Shown here piece after piece: positions 8,077 to 16,616 of a DNA stretch of 64,000 nt. The stretch covers positions 234,724-298,723 of the forward strand of contig DAHUYE010000090.1 in assembly GCA_027315345.1 (NCBI GenBank), given 5' to 3'. The translations under genes and the position numbers were made by a program. Position 1 is the first letter of the stretch, and every line of letters begins with the position of its first letter. The stretch comes from Actinomycetota bacterium (GTDB lineage: Bacteria; Actinomycetota; Acidimicrobiia; Acidimicrobiales; JAJPHE01). The notes beneath the pieces were generated by a model. That model had not been told where the DNA came from. It saw only the letters and a program-made list of their open reading frames with translations, and ran no database searches.

Positions 8077-8989
8077 GTTCCAGCCAGTCCTGGTAGCGGT
8101 CGACCTCGCCCTTGACGGTGGAGAAGTAGATCTCCTGGATTTTCTTGCTGACCGTGCCCGGCTCCCCCGTTCCGATGACCCGGTCATCCACCGAGCGGAT
8201 GGGCACGATCTCGGCGGCGGTGCCGGACAGGAACGCCTCATCGGCGGTGTAGAGATCAGAACGGAGGATGTTGGTGGTCTCCAACTCGTAGCCGAGGTCG
8301 CGGGCGATGGTCATCACCGAGGACTGGGTGATGCCCTCCAGGGCTCCGGCTGCCACCGGCGGAGTGAAGATGCGCCCGTCGCGCACGATGAAGATGTTCT
8401 CCCCCGTGCACTCGCTGACGTAGCCCTGGGGGGAGAGCAGGATGGCCTCGTCATAGCCGGCCTTGAGGGCCTCCACCTTGGCCAAACAGGAGTTGATGTA
8501 CATGCCCGTTCCCTTGGCCGCGGGCGGAATGGTGTTCGGGTCGTGACGGCGCCAGGAGCTGATCTTCATGTTGACGCCCTTGGTGAAGCCGTCCTCGCCC
8601 AGGTAGGCGCCCCACGGCCACACGGCTATGGAGACGTTCACCTCGCAGGGCAGGGGGTTGAGCCCCATCTCCCCGTAGCCGAGATAGACCAGCGGCCGGA
8701 TGTAACAGGCGTCCAGGCCGTTGACCGCCACCGTCTCCTTGGTGGCCTCGATGAGGGCCTCCGGGGAGAATGGGATGTCGATCATGAGGATCTTGGCCGA
8801 GTTGAACAGGCGGCGGATGTGGTCGGTGAGGCGGAACACGGCCGGGCCCCGGCTGGTGGAGTAGGCCCGGATCCCTTCGAAGACGCCCAGCCCGTAGTGC
8901 AGGGAGTGGGTCAGGACGTGGACCTTGGCGTCGTCCCAGTCCACCAGCGTGCCGTCCATCCAGATCTTCTCAACCTTGGTGATAGGCAT
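8066..8989 (-). CDS. ilvE: Branched-chain amino acid aminotransferase
   Basis: 307 residues. A fold-type IV PLP enzyme that transaminates the 2-oxo acids of Val, Leu and Ile. Family landmarks are [20 protein letters not shown] near the N-terminus, the expected PLP lysine in [27 protein letters not shown] and the C-terminal [11 protein letters not shown]. It sits between leuB (4-bp gap) and cimA (11-nt overlap) in one operon, which fits its position as last step for all three amino acids. Two adjacent TTC-AGA-like bases before the ATG give no strong ribosome-binding site, so coupling to leuB translation is likely. Confidence 0.96.
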   Translation of the reverse strand: MPITKVEKIWMDGTLVDWDDAKVHVLTHSLHYGLGVFEGIRAYSTSRGPAVFRLTDHIRRLFNSAKILMIDIPFSPEALIEATKETVAVNGLDACYIRPLVYLGYGEMGLNPLPCEVNVSIAVWPWGAYLGEDGFTKGVNMKISSWRRHDPNTIPPAAKGTGMYINSCLAKVEALKAGYDEAILLSPQGYVSECTGENIFIVRDGRIFTPPVAAGALEGITQSSVMTIARDLGYELETTNILRSDLYTADEAFLSGTAAEIVPIRSVDDRVIGTGEPGTVSKKIQEIYFSTVKGEVDRYQDWLEHVR

Positions 8990-8993
8990 TTCT

Positions 8994-10004
8994 TCAGACC
9001 CTTTCCGCGACCAGGTCGCCCAATTCGGTGGTGGTGGCTCCCGACGGCGCCGAATGGGCGCATTCGAGGACGGCTTTGGTGATGCGGGCGGCAGCGTCGG
9101 CCTCGCCCAGATGGTCCAGCATCATGGCCGCCGAACGGATGGCGGCCAGCGGGTTGGCCCGGCCGGTGCCGGCTATGTCCGGGGCCGATCCGTGCACCGG
9201 TTCGAACAGCGACGGGCCGGTGCGGGCCGGGTTGAGATTGGCCGAGGCCGACAGTCCGTGACCGCCGGCCACCGCCCCGGCCAGGTCGGTGAGGATATCC
9301 CCGAAGAGGTTGTCGGTGACGATGACGTCGTAGCGGGACGGGGCGTCGACGAGGTAGATACAGGCGGCGTCGACATGGTTGTAGGCCGTCTCGATATCGG
9401 GGTACTCGGCGGCGACGATGTCGAAGGTGCGCTGCCAGAGGTCGCCCGCAAAGGTCAGCACGTTGGTTTTGTGGACCAGGGTCAGGTGGTGGCGGGGCCG
9501 GGACGAGGCCAGCTCGAAGGCGAAGCGCACACAGCGTTCCACCCCCATCCGGGTGTTGACCGAGCCCTGGGTGGCCACCTCATGGGGCGTCCCCTTGCGC
9601 AGGAAGCCCCCTTCCCCGGCGTAGGTGCCCTCGGTGTTCTCCCGGATGACGGCGGCGTCGATGTCCCCGCCCGGGCCGGTCCCGTTGAACGGGCGCAGGT
9701 TGACGTAGAGGTCCAACTCGAAGCGCAGCCGCAGCAGAAGGCCCCGCTCGAGCAGGCCGGCCGGCACCCGGGTGCTCCCGAGGGGCGGCCCCACCGCGCC
9801 GAGCAGGATGGCGTCGGCCTGGCGCAGCTCGGCCATTACCGAGTCGGGCAGCACCTCACCGGTGCGCAGCCAAGCGTCGGCACCGAGCTCGTAGGCAGTG
9901 GTGTCGAGGTCGACCCCGGCGGCGGCTACGACTTTGAGGGCCTCGGCTGTCACCTCGGGGCCGATGCCGTCCCCTCCGATCACTGCGACCTTGTGGCTGG
10001 CCAC
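8994..10004 (-). CDS. leuB: 3-isopropylmalate dehydrogenase
   Basis: 336 residues from GTG 10004, which has GAGGAGAG 7 nt upstream; longer in-frame starts would run into the leader terminator. Oxidatively decarboxylates 3-isopropylmalate with NAD+, and also 3-methylmalate in the citramalate route. The sequence opens [21 protein letters not shown], contains [12 protein letters not shown], the metal and substrate region [21 protein letters not shown], and the NAD-binding loop [18 protein letters not shown]. It is the first structural gene after the attenuator leader (10108-10161) and precedes ilvE and cimA, so all three are probably controlled together by charged branched-chain tRNAs. Confidence 0.96.
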   Translation of the reverse strand: MASHKVAVIGGDGIGPEVTAEALKVVAAAGVDLDTTAYELGADAWLRTGEVLPDSVMAELRQADAILLGAVGPPLGSTRVPAGLLERGLLLRLRFELDLYVNLRPFNGTGPGGDIDAAVIRENTEGTYAGEGGFLRKGTPHEVATQGSVNTRMGVERCVRFAFELASSRPRHHLTLVHKTNVLTFAGDLWQRTFDIVAAEYPDIETAYNHVDAACIYLVDAPSRYDVIVTDNLFGDILTDLAGAVAGGHGLSASANLNPARTGPSLFEPVHGSAPDIAGTGRANPLAAIRSAAMMLDHLGEADAAARITKAVLECAHSAPSGATTTELGDLVAERV

Positions 10005-10047
10005 CGCTTGTCTCTCCTCGTTCCTCGATGTTCTGAGTGCTCTGGGA

Positions 10048-10078
10048 CAAATGAAAAGCCGCCCACCAAGTGGACGGC
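10048..10078 (-). terminator. Attenuator terminator of the leuB operon
   Basis: On the minus strand a 9-bp stem (GCCGTCCAC with GTGGGCGGC, one G-U pair; arms at 10070-10078 and 10058-10066) with a 3-nt loop is followed by TTTTCATTTG. This is an intrinsic terminator placed 44 nt before the leuB start and downstream of the leader peptide. It would stop transcription when the leader is translated without stalling. Confidence 0.88.
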
Positions 10079-10083
10079 CGAAA

Positions 10084-10108
10084 GCGCACACCGGAGTCCG
10101 GCGTGCGC
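10084..10108 (-). promoter_or_regulatory. Leader hairpin 1 (pause/antiterminator region) of the leuB operon
   Basis: An 11-bp stem with a 3-nt loop (arms 10098-10108 and 10084-10094, one G-T wobble) begins at the last base of the leader peptide stop codon. A ribosome that finishes the leader would cover or release this stem, a ribosome stalled upstream would not: the arrangement expected of ribosome-mediated attenuation. The alternative antiterminator pairing was not worked out. Confidence 0.75.
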
Positions 10109-10161
10109 TACACGATGACGATTACCTGGGCGGGGCTGGGCAGCCGGAGGGCGTCGGACAT
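10108..10161 (-). CDS. leu operon leader peptide
   Basis: A 17-residue reading frame, [17 protein letters not shown], from ATG 10161 to TAG 10108-10110. The last five residues are Val-Ile-Val-Ile-Val, directly before hairpin 1 and the terminator that precede leuB. Slow decoding of Val or Ile codons would stall the ribosome and favour readthrough. The leader starts 7 nt after the proposed -10 box, so it is probably translated from a leaderless mRNA. The same architecture recurs before ilvB. Confidence 0.88.
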   Translation of the reverse strand: MSDALRLPSPAQVIVIV

Positions 10162-10168
10162 CGATACC

Positions 10169-10197
10169 AGTGAAGCCGCTGGGCGCGCCGTCGTCAA
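10169..10197 (-). promoter_or_regulatory. Candidate promoter of the leu leader
   Basis: TTGACG (minus strand, 10192-10197), a 17-bp spacer and TTCACT (10169-10174). The -10 box ends 7 nt before the leader ATG. The -35 is good and the -10 weak. It lies back to back with the greA start region. Confidence 0.55.
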
Positions 10198-10226
10198 CTG
10201 TCACAGCGGCCGGTAGCCTTGCCTGG

Positions 10227-10697
10227 GTGACCGATACCCAACTCTCCCAGGCGACCTATGACCGCCTCCGGACCGAGCTGGAGGACCTGACCACCCGGGG
10301 CCGGGTCGAGGTGGCCAACCGCATCGAGGCCGCCCGCGCCCTGGGCGATCTCTCCGAGAACGGGGACTACCACGCCGCCAAGGACGACCAGGGCAAGATG
10401 GAGGCCCGCGTCCGGCAGCTGGAGTTCATCCTCAAGAACGCCGTGATAGTGGACGAGACGGCGGCGGCCGGGGAGTCGGTGGCCACCGGCTCGGTCGTGT
10501 CCCTGCGCTACGAGGGCGACGATGACGTGGAGTCCTACCTGGTCGGTTCCATCGAGGAGCGCCGCCCCGGCCTGTCCGTGGTCAGCCCCAACTCGCCTCT
10601 CGGCCAGGCCCTGCTCGGCCACTCGGCCGGGGACACCGTCGAATACGAGGCGCCCAGCGGGACCCTCAAGGTCGAGATCGTCAAAGTCGGGGAGTAG
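10227..10697 (+). CDS. greA: Transcription elongation factor GreA
   Basis: 156 residues from GTG 10227. GreA binds the RNA polymerase secondary channel and stimulates cleavage of backtracked transcripts. The N-terminal coiled coil (about 1-75) contains the conserved tip ARALGDLSENGDYHAAKDDQ with the acidic residues that act in cleavage; the C-terminal FKBP-like domain follows (VSLRYEGDDD, SPNSPLGQALLGHSAGDTVEYEAPSG). TAGCCT lies 7 nt before the GTG with no ribosome-binding site, suggesting a leaderless mRNA and ruling out the longer start at 10170. It diverges from the leu leader and its 3' end overlaps the convergent IclR gene by 17 bp. Confidence 0.96.
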   Translation: MTDTQLSQATYDRLRTELEDLTTRGRVEVANRIEAARALGDLSENGDYHAAKDDQGKMEARVRQLEFILKNAVIVDETAAAGESVATGSVVSLRYEGDDDVESYLVGSIEERRPGLSVVSPNSPLGQALLGHSAGDTVEYEAPSGTLKVEIVKVGE

Positions 10698-11424
10698 CCG
10701 ACCCGGGGACCGCACCGGCCCCGGCCCGGGTCCGGTGCCGGCCAGGACCGAACAGGGCGGCCTCGACGGCGGCGGCTGCCTCGACCACGGCGGCGGCGTA
10801 CAGCCGACCCGGGGTACGGGTGGTCCGGCCCAGCGGTCCGGACACCGATACGGCCGCCACCACCGGGCCGAGCCGGTCCGGGCCCCCCGGGCCCCGCACC
10901 GGGCCCCGCACCGGGGCGCTGACCGAGGCCACTCCGGCCTCCCTCTCCTCCACGCTCTGGGCCCAGCCCCGGCGCCGGGCCGGGTCCTCATCCCTCAGCA
11001 CCGCCCCGGCCGATCCCCGGTCCATCGGAAGGTGGGCTCCCACCGGCACGATGGTCCTCAGGCTGTGGGGCGACTCCAGCGAGGCCACGCACACCCTGAC
11101 GTCCCCCCGGCGCAGGTAGAGCTGGGCGGACTCCCCCGTCCTGTCCCGCAGCTGCTCCAGGGCGGGGCGGGCCGACTCGGCCAGATCAGAGGTGGCCATG
11201 GCCGCCGAGCCCATCCGGGCCAGGGCCGGCCCCAGCAGGAAGGCTCCCCCGGCCCGGTCCACCAGCCCGTGCTGTTCCAGGGCCCGCAGGAGGCGGTGGG
11301 CGGTGGCGCGGGGTATACCCGTCTCCTCCACCAGGGCGGCCAGACCCATGGGGCCGGACTCCAGGGCCTCCAGCAGAAGCACCGTCTTGTCCACCACCCC
11401 GATCCCGCTTATGGTGGTGTCCAC
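10681..11424 (-). CDS. IclR-family transcriptional regulator (NdgR/LtbR-like)
   Basis: 247 residues. The N-terminal winged helix (about 8-70) reads VDKTVLLLEALESG, LAALVEETGIPRATAHRLLRALEQHGLV; the C-terminal ligand-binding domain contains YLRRGDVRVCVASLESPHSLR and the GSAGAVLRDE segment. It is divergent from leuCD. In Streptomyces and Corynebacterium the IclR regulators NdgR and LtbR sit beside leuCD and control leucine (and other amino acid) genes, so this is the likely orthologue. TAATCT lies 6 nt before the GTG start. The C-terminal 30 residues are Ala/Arg-rich and less conserved-looking. Confidence 0.88.
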   Translation of the reverse strand: MDTTISGIGVVDKTVLLLEALESGPMGLAALVEETGIPRATAHRLLRALEQHGLVDRAGGAFLLGPALARMGSAAMATSDLAESARPALEQLRDRTGESAQLYLRRGDVRVCVASLESPHSLRTIVPVGAHLPMDRGSAGAVLRDEDPARRRGWAQSVEEREAGVASVSAPVRGPVRGPGGPDRLGPVVAAVSVSGPLGRTTRTPGRLYAAAVVEAAAAVEAALFGPGRHRTRAGAGAVPGSATPRL

Positions 11425-11439
11425 AGAGCGAGATTAGCT

Positions 11440-11454
11440 TCTCAGTATGTGAGA
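11440..11454. promoter_or_regulatory. Inverted repeat, candidate IclR operator
   Basis: TCTCA-5 nt-TGAGA (11440-11444 and 11450-11454) lies between the divergent iclR-type gene and leuC, just upstream of the TAATCT box of the regulator. A repressor here could control both directions. Assigned by position and symmetry only. Confidence 0.5.
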
Positions 11455-11491
11455 TAGAGAAGTCCAGCGGGACCGAGGCGAGGAGGACCGG

Positions 11492-12898
11492 GTGGCCGGA
11501 GCCAGGACGTTGTCGGAGAAGGTGTGGGACAACCACGTGGTCAGGGTGGCCGAGGGGGAGCCGGATCTCCTCTACATCGACCTCCACCTGGTCCACGAGG
11601 TGACCAGCCCCCAGGCCTTCGACGGCCTGCGCCTGGCCGGACGGACGGTGCGCCGGCCGGACCTGACCGTGGCCACCGCCGATCACAACGTGCCCACCAC
11701 CGACATCGACCAGCCGGTGGCCGATCCCATCTCGGCCCGCCAGCTCGAGGTGCTGTCGGCCAACTGCGCCGAGTTCGGGATCACCCTCTATCCCATGGGA
11801 CACGCCCGCCAGGGCATAGTCCACGTGATGGGCCCGGAGCTGGGCCTCACCATGCCGGGCATGACCATCGTGTGTGGGGACAGCCACACCTCCACCCACG
11901 GCGCCTTCGGGGCCCTGGCCTTCGGCATCGGCACCAGCGAGGTCGAACACGTACTGGCCACCCAGACCCTCCCCCAACGCCGGCCCGGCACCATGTCGGT
12001 CACCGTGGATGGCGACCTGCCGGCCGGCGTGACGGCCAAGGACGTGATCCTGGCCATCATCGGGCACATCGGCACCGGAGGAGGGATCGGCCACGTCATC
12101 GAATACCGCGGCTCGGCCATTTCCTCGCTGTCAATGGAGGGTCGCATGACGGTGTGCAACATGAGCATCGAAGGCGGGGCCCGGGCCGGCCTCATCGCCC
12201 CGGACGACACCACCTTCGCCTATCTGGAGGGCCGGCCCTACGCCCCCACCGGCCGGGCCTGGGAGTCGGCCCTGGACGAATGGAGGGCCCTGGCCACCGA
12301 CGCCGGCGCCTCCTTCGACCAGGAGGTGCAGATCGACGCCGCCAGCCTCGTCCCCCACGTCTCCTGGGGGACCAACCCGGCCCAGGTCCGGCCCATCACC
12401 GGGGAGGTGCCCGACCCCTCCGAGTTCAGCGATCCGTCCGAACGGGAGGCGGCCGAGCGGGCCCTGATCTACATGGGCCTTTCCGCCGGCACCCCGATCC
12501 GGTCCATCCCGGTCGACACCGTCTTCATCGGGTCCTGCACCAACTCCCGCATCGAGGATCTGAGGGCGGCGGCGGCAGTGGTTGGGGGCCACCGGGTCCG
12601 TTCCGGCCTGCGGGCCCTGGTGGTGCCGGGATCCCGGCAGGTCAAGGCTCAGGCCGAGGCCGAGGGCCTCGACCGCATCTTCGCCGGGGCCGGCTTCGAA
12701 TGGCGAGAGGCGGGCTGCTCGATGTGCCTGGCCATGAACCCGGACAAGCTGGCCCCCGGGGAGCGAGCCGCCTCCACCTCCAACCGGAACTTCGAGGGCC
12801 GGCAGGGCCGGGGCGGGCGTACCCACCTGGTCTCCCCTGAGGTGGCGGCGGCCACCGCCGTAGCCGGTCACTTCGCCACCCCGCAGGACATCCGATGA
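11492..12898 (+). CDS. leuC: 3-isopropylmalate dehydratase large subunit
   Basis: 468 residues from GTG 11492, with AGGAGG (11481-11486) 5 nt upstream. An aconitase-family [4Fe-4S] enzyme that, with LeuD, isomerises 2- to 3-isopropylmalate and acts likewise on citramalate. Cluster ligands are visible: [14 protein letters not shown] and the pair in [46 protein letters not shown] is the family substrate and cluster-binding segment (positions about 130-165). The stop overlaps the leuD ATG by 4 nt. Confidence 0.97.
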   Translation: MAGARTLSEKVWDNHVVRVAEGEPDLLYIDLHLVHEVTSPQAFDGLRLAGRTVRRPDLTVATADHNVPTTDIDQPVADPISARQLEVLSANCAEFGITLYPMGHARQGIVHVMGPELGLTMPGMTIVCGDSHTSTHGAFGALAFGIGTSEVEHVLATQTLPQRRPGTMSVTVDGDLPAGVTAKDVILAIIGHIGTGGGIGHVIEYRGSAISSLSMEGRMTVCNMSIEGGARAGLIAPDDTTFAYLEGRPYAPTGRAWESALDEWRALATDAGASFDQEVQIDAASLVPHVSWGTNPAQVRPITGEVPDPSEFSDPSEREAAERALIYMGLSAGTPIRSIPVDTVFIGSCTNSRIEDLRAAAAVVGGHRVRSGLRALVVPGSRQVKAQAEAEGLDRIFAGAGFEWREAGCSMCLAMNPDKLAPGERAASTSNRNFEGRQGRGGRTHLVSPEVAAATAVAGHFATPQDIR

Positions 12899-13491
12899 AG
12901 CCCATCACCGTCATTCAGGGCCGGGCCGTCCCGCTGGACCGCTCCGACGTCGACACCGACCAGATCATCCCCAGCGACTGGCTCAAGCGGGTGGAACGGA
13001 CCGGCTTCGGCGCCGGCCTGTTCAGCGAGTGGAGGGACGAGAGGGACTTCGTCCTCAACCGTCCCGAGCACGCCGGGGCCATCGTGTTGGTGGCCGGCCC
13101 CAACTTCGGCACCGGATCCTCCCGGGAGCACGCCGTGTGGGCGTTGATGGACTACGGCTTCGAGGCCGTCATCTCACCCCGCTTCGGGGACATCTTCCGC
13201 ACCAACTGCACCAAGGCCGGGCTCCTGCCCGTCCAGGTGGATGCCACCACCGGGGAGCAACTGCTCCAGGCGGTTCAGCACGACCCGGATCTGGAGATCG
13301 TGATCGATCTGGCCCGGAGCACGGTGTCGGCGCCGGCAGCCGGCATCGAGGCCACCTTCCCTCTGGACGAGTTCACCCGCCACCGCCTCCTCAATGGGCT
13401 GGACGACATCGGCCTTACCCTTCAGCACGAGAGCGACGTGGCCGGCTTCGAAACGGACCGGCCGGCGTGGATGCCGGCCCTGGGGGGCTGA
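12895..13491 (+). CDS. leuD: 3-isopropylmalate dehydratase small subunit
   Basis: 198 residues, typical length. The swivel domain that completes the LeuCD active site. Recognised by [17 protein letters not shown] near the N-terminus, [19 protein letters not shown] and [22 protein letters not shown]. Coupled to leuC by a 4-nt overlap. A GC-rich 58-bp gap separates its stop from the end of the convergent mce operon. Confidence 0.97.
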   Translation: MKPITVIQGRAVPLDRSDVDTDQIIPSDWLKRVERTGFGAGLFSEWRDERDFVLNRPEHAGAIVLVAGPNFGTGSSREHAVWALMDYGFEAVISPRFGDIFRTNCTKAGLLPVQVDATTGEQLLQAVQHDPDLEIVIDLARSTVSAPAAGIEATFPLDEFTRHRLLNGLDDIGLTLQHESDVAGFETDRPAWMPALGG

Positions 13492-13549
13492 GCGGGGCGG
13501 GCCGGCAGGGCCGGCGGGGCCGACGGCGGGCAGCTCAGCGGCGGGCGGC

Positions 13550-14233
13550 TCAGCCGCCGGCGGCCACCGGGGTGTCGAGGGAGGTCACCCCTGAGATCTT
13601 CCACTGGCCCTTGACCAGGCTCAGGTCGATGACCAGGCGCAACTCATCGGACTGCGGTGTCTTGTTGTTCTTGTTGCTGAAGGTCTGGACCACGTCGGCG
13701 AAATAGCCGGCCGTGGTGCTGGTGTAGGACTGGAGTTCGAGATAGCGCAGCGCCCCCTGGGTCGAGGCGTTGGCGGCCTGCAGCTGCTGTTGGAGCTGAG
13801 GGCTGAACTCGGTCTTGGCCTGGCTGGCGAAGCTGCCGGTGGACATGGCCTGGATGGCGGAGAAGGTGCGGCCCACGGTGGCCGGATCGAAGGTGGTGAA
13901 GTCCCGTAGGAAGGCCTCCGCCACCACCCTCGATTCGGTCTGGACGCGGGTGGCGCCGGCCTGCTTGGACTGGTCGTGGGCCCAAAGGAGCCCGAAAGCC
14001 ACCGTGCCGCAGACCCCGGCCAGGGCCACGGCCAGGAGCACCATCACGGCCCGGGGGTTGACCAGTCGCCCGACGCTCAAGGTGTCCTCCGGCCCGGCAT
14101 CCTCGAGGGGGACGGCCGGGGACGCCGGCGGCGGCGGCTCGAGCCCCGCCTCGGTCCGGGTGGGGGCGGGCTGGCCCAGGACACGGATCCCGGGCCCGGG
14201 AGCCGGTGTCGGGCCTTGGTCGGATTCGCTCAT
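13550..14233 (-). CDS. Mce-associated membrane protein
   Basis: 227 residues. A Pro-rich cytoplasmic N-terminus (1-60), one membrane helix (about 64-86, VMVLLAVALAGVCGTVAFGLLWA) and an extracytoplasmic domain with VVAEAFLRDFTTFDPATVGRTFSAIQ and a final KGQWKISGVTSLD strand. This is the layout of Mam proteins found at the end of actinobacterial mce operons, thought to stabilise the lipid transporter. Its ATG overlaps the stop of the upstream mce gene (ATGA), making it the last gene of the operon. Confidence 0.85.
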   Translation of the reverse strand: MSESDQGPTPAPGPGIRVLGQPAPTRTEAGLEPPPPASPAVPLEDAGPEDTLSVGRLVNPRAVMVLLAVALAGVCGTVAFGLLWAHDQSKQAGATRVQTESRVVAEAFLRDFTTFDPATVGRTFSAIQAMSTGSFASQAKTEFSPQLQQQLQAANASTQGALRYLELQSYTSTTAGYFADVVQTFSNKNNKTPQSDELRLVIDLSLVKGQWKISGVTSLDTPVAAGG

Positions 14234-15594
14234 GCCCGGCTCCTCGGCCAGCGCCGGTCGCGACCGGCGGGATCGTTGGGGACCGACAACCCTGCCAGCC
14301 CGAGGGCCCCGCCCACCACCCCGAGCCCGAGCAGGACGGTGATGAACCAGGTGTCGGCGGCTCTATCCCTCGGCGCCGGGGCCCGAAAGGCGGCTGTCTC
14401 CCCGGCGGCCTGGGGTTCCCCGCCGCGCACCACCGCCTCGGCCGCAGTGGGAGGGATCAAGCGGCCGCCCGGGCCCGGCGGGGAGGGATGGGCCTGGGTG
14501 GCCGGGCCCACCCCGTTGCCGAACTCGGTGGAACAGCCGGCTCCCGGCTTGGTGGGCGGAAGACCCTTGGGCACCGAGTATTGGCTGGCCTGGGGCTGGG
14601 AGGGCGGGAGGAGCAAGCGGGTGCGCAGCCAGAACTGGTCGTCCCGGGTCGGGTCCCCCGGGTACAGGCTGACGGCCCGGCCGGCCGGGGACACGCCGTC
14701 CACGGCACCGAAGAAATAACCGTTGGTGAGCAGGGCCGTGTTCAGGTTGGCCAGGTTGGCCGGCTCGTCCAGATTGGCGGTCAGATCGGCGAAGTCGTGG
14801 GTGAGACAGGCCAGGTCGGGCAACTGCCTGGCCAGCAAGGTGTTGAGGTCGGCCGCCACCGTCTTCCCCTGATCCACGGCGTTGGCCAGGTCGCCCCGGC
14901 GGTTGGCCAGCACCTGGGCCAGGACGGCGGTGTTGGCCAGAGCCTGGCGCAACTGGGGACCCACCGCCGATACGGCGCTGAGCACGGGCGGAGCGTTGGC
15001 CAGGAGGGCCTCGAACTGGGACTGGTAGGCCAGGAATTCCTGGGCGAAGACCCGGCTCTCATCGGTGATCGTGCGTAGATCCTGGCCGTGGCCGTTGAGG
15101 GCGATGGCCAACTGGTGCAGGACGGAGTTGAGGTCCCCGGGCGGGATGGCGTTGAGCAGCCTGGTGGCCACGGCCACCAACTGCCCCACGCTGGCCGGGA
15201 TGCCGTTGGGATCGACCGGCACCGTGGCCCCGCTCCGCAACGGCGGCGCCGTCCCGCCGTGGGTCGGCACCAGATCGATCTGCTGTTCTCCCAGCGCGTT
15301 GGCCAGGTCGACGTCGGCTACCACGTCTCCCGGCACCGACTGGCCCGGATCCAGGGCCATCGTCACCAGCACGCCGTTGGGGACCAGCTTGACCCCCGAC
15401 ACCGAGCCCACCGCCACCCCGTCGTAGGTCACGTCGAAGTTCGGGGACAGCCCGGAGGCATCCGGAAAGATGGCCCGCAGTTGGGTCCGGGCGGCCAAGG
15501 GATTTCCCAGCAGATTGACGAACCCGAAGAAGACCAGCACCACTGCCACCAGCAGGAAGGCGCCCAGGTTGATGGCGACCCGCCGGGTGATCAC
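14230..15594 (-). CDS. MCE-family protein, MceF position
   Basis: 454 residues. One N-terminal membrane helix (about 5-28), the MlaD/MCE domain (LRAIFPDASGLSPNFDVTYDGVAVGSVSGVKLV...), then long helical segments that in Mce complexes build a lipid tunnel. Near the C-terminus a Pro-rich stretch is followed by a second hydrophobic segment (about 418-440, WFITVLLGLGVVGGALGLAGL), unusual for Mce proteins, which normally have one. Sixth mce gene in order and coupled by 4-nt overlaps on both sides. The letter is assigned by position, not by orthology. Confidence 0.88.
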   Translation of the reverse strand: MITRRVAINLGAFLLVAVVLVFFGFVNLLGNPLAARTQLRAIFPDASGLSPNFDVTYDGVAVGSVSGVKLVPNGVLVTMALDPGQSVPGDVVADVDLANALGEQQIDLVPTHGGTAPPLRSGATVPVDPNGIPASVGQLVAVATRLLNAIPPGDLNSVLHQLAIALNGHGQDLRTITDESRVFAQEFLAYQSQFEALLANAPPVLSAVSAVGPQLRQALANTAVLAQVLANRRGDLANAVDQGKTVAADLNTLLARQLPDLACLTHDFADLTANLDEPANLANLNTALLTNGYFFGAVDGVSPAGRAVSLYPGDPTRDDQFWLRTRLLLPPSQPQASQYSVPKGLPPTKPGAGCSTEFGNGVGPATQAHPSPPGPGGRLIPPTAAEAVVRGGEPQAAGETAAFRAPAPRDRAADTWFITVLLGLGVVGGALGLAGLSVPNDPAGRDRRWPRSRA

Positions 15595-16616
15595 GGGCCG
15601 GTGCTCTGGGCGGTGGGAGTACAGGCGGCGGTGGCCGAGCTGGGGTTGTCTCCTCCGTTGGGAACCCCGCAGACGATGACGTCATCCAGGATCTGCACGA
15701 AGCGGCCCACGGCCGCTTCGGAGATGGTCTTGTTGTGACCCTTGAGGTAGACCAGCACGTTGGCCAGGTCGACCTGCTCGGTGGCCACCGCCTGGGTGGC
15801 GTCGGCCAGACCGGTCAGCTGGATGCCGATCTGAGCCAGGTAGCCCTCCAGGATGCTCCGGCTCTGAATGGACAGGTTGTTGAGAGCGGTGAGCAGATCC
15901 TCGAAGCGGCTGGACTGGTCGGCCAGGATCTGCGTGGTGCGGGCCAGATTGGTGACGGCCTCGGCATTGGCTTGGGCGTCAGGGGCGGTGCTGGCGCCCA
16001 GTTGGTTGAGGGCGTTGATGAGTCCCTGGATGCTCGAGGTCTGGGTGGCGTAGCCCGCCGACACGGCCGAAAGGTCATCGATGAGCCGGTGCACATCGGC
16101 GCCCTGGTCCCCGAAGCCCTGGCCGCCGGCCTCGACCAGCGAGGCCAGGGCGCTGGCGCTGATGGGGGCGAAGAGCTGCGCCCCGCCCTTGACCAGCTGC
16201 TCCAGATCGGGCACGACCACGGTGTGGCTGATGCGGGCACCGTCGGCCAGGAGTGGGGAGGAGGCGTTCACCCCCGCCCCGGGGGTCAGTTGGATGATCC
16301 GCTCCCCCAGGATGGTGGTGGTCTCCACGCTGGCCGTCACGTCGGCCGGCACGCGGGCGCTGCTCTGGATCGACATGGTGACGTCGGCGTCGATGCCCGA
16401 AAGGGTGATGGAGCGGACCGAGCCCACCGCTATGTCCGCCATCTGCACCGGAGCGCCGACGGCCAGGTCGGACACGTCGCTGAACCGGGCCGAAGCGGTG
16501 AGGTCCCGGGGGCCGCCTCCGCAGGCGGCCAGGGTGGCGCCGGCCAGGGCGAGAAGGGCCAGGGCCCGGACCGGGCGGAAGGGTCCGGGCTGCCGGCGCC
16601 GGACCGGCGCTGTCAC
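15591..16616 (-). CDS. MCE-family lipoprotein, MceE position
   Basis: 341 residues. The N-terminal signal peptide ends in a lipobox (GATLAAC, Cys at about 32), so it is probably lipid-anchored on the outer face of the membrane, like LprK/MceE proteins. The MCE domain follows (ARFSDVSDLAVGAPVQMADIAVGSVRSITL) and then helical tunnel-type sequence. The C-terminus contains a Cys pair (VCGVPNG, TAACTP). Overlaps its neighbours by 4 nt on each side. Confidence 0.88.
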   Translation of the reverse strand: MTAPVRRRQPGPFRPVRALALLALAGATLAACGGGPRDLTASARFSDVSDLAVGAPVQMADIAVGSVRSITLSGIDADVTMSIQSSARVPADVTASVETTTILGERIIQLTPGAGVNASSPLLADGARISHTVVVPDLEQLVKGGAQLFAPISASALASLVEAGGQGFGDQGADVHRLIDDLSAVSAGYATQTSSIQGLINALNQLGASTAPDAQANAEAVTNLARTTQILADQSSRFEDLLTALNNLSIQSRSILEGYLAQIGIQLTGLADATQAVATEQVDLANVLVYLKGHNKTISEAAVGRFVQILDDVIVCGVPNGGDNPSSATAACTPTAQSTGP

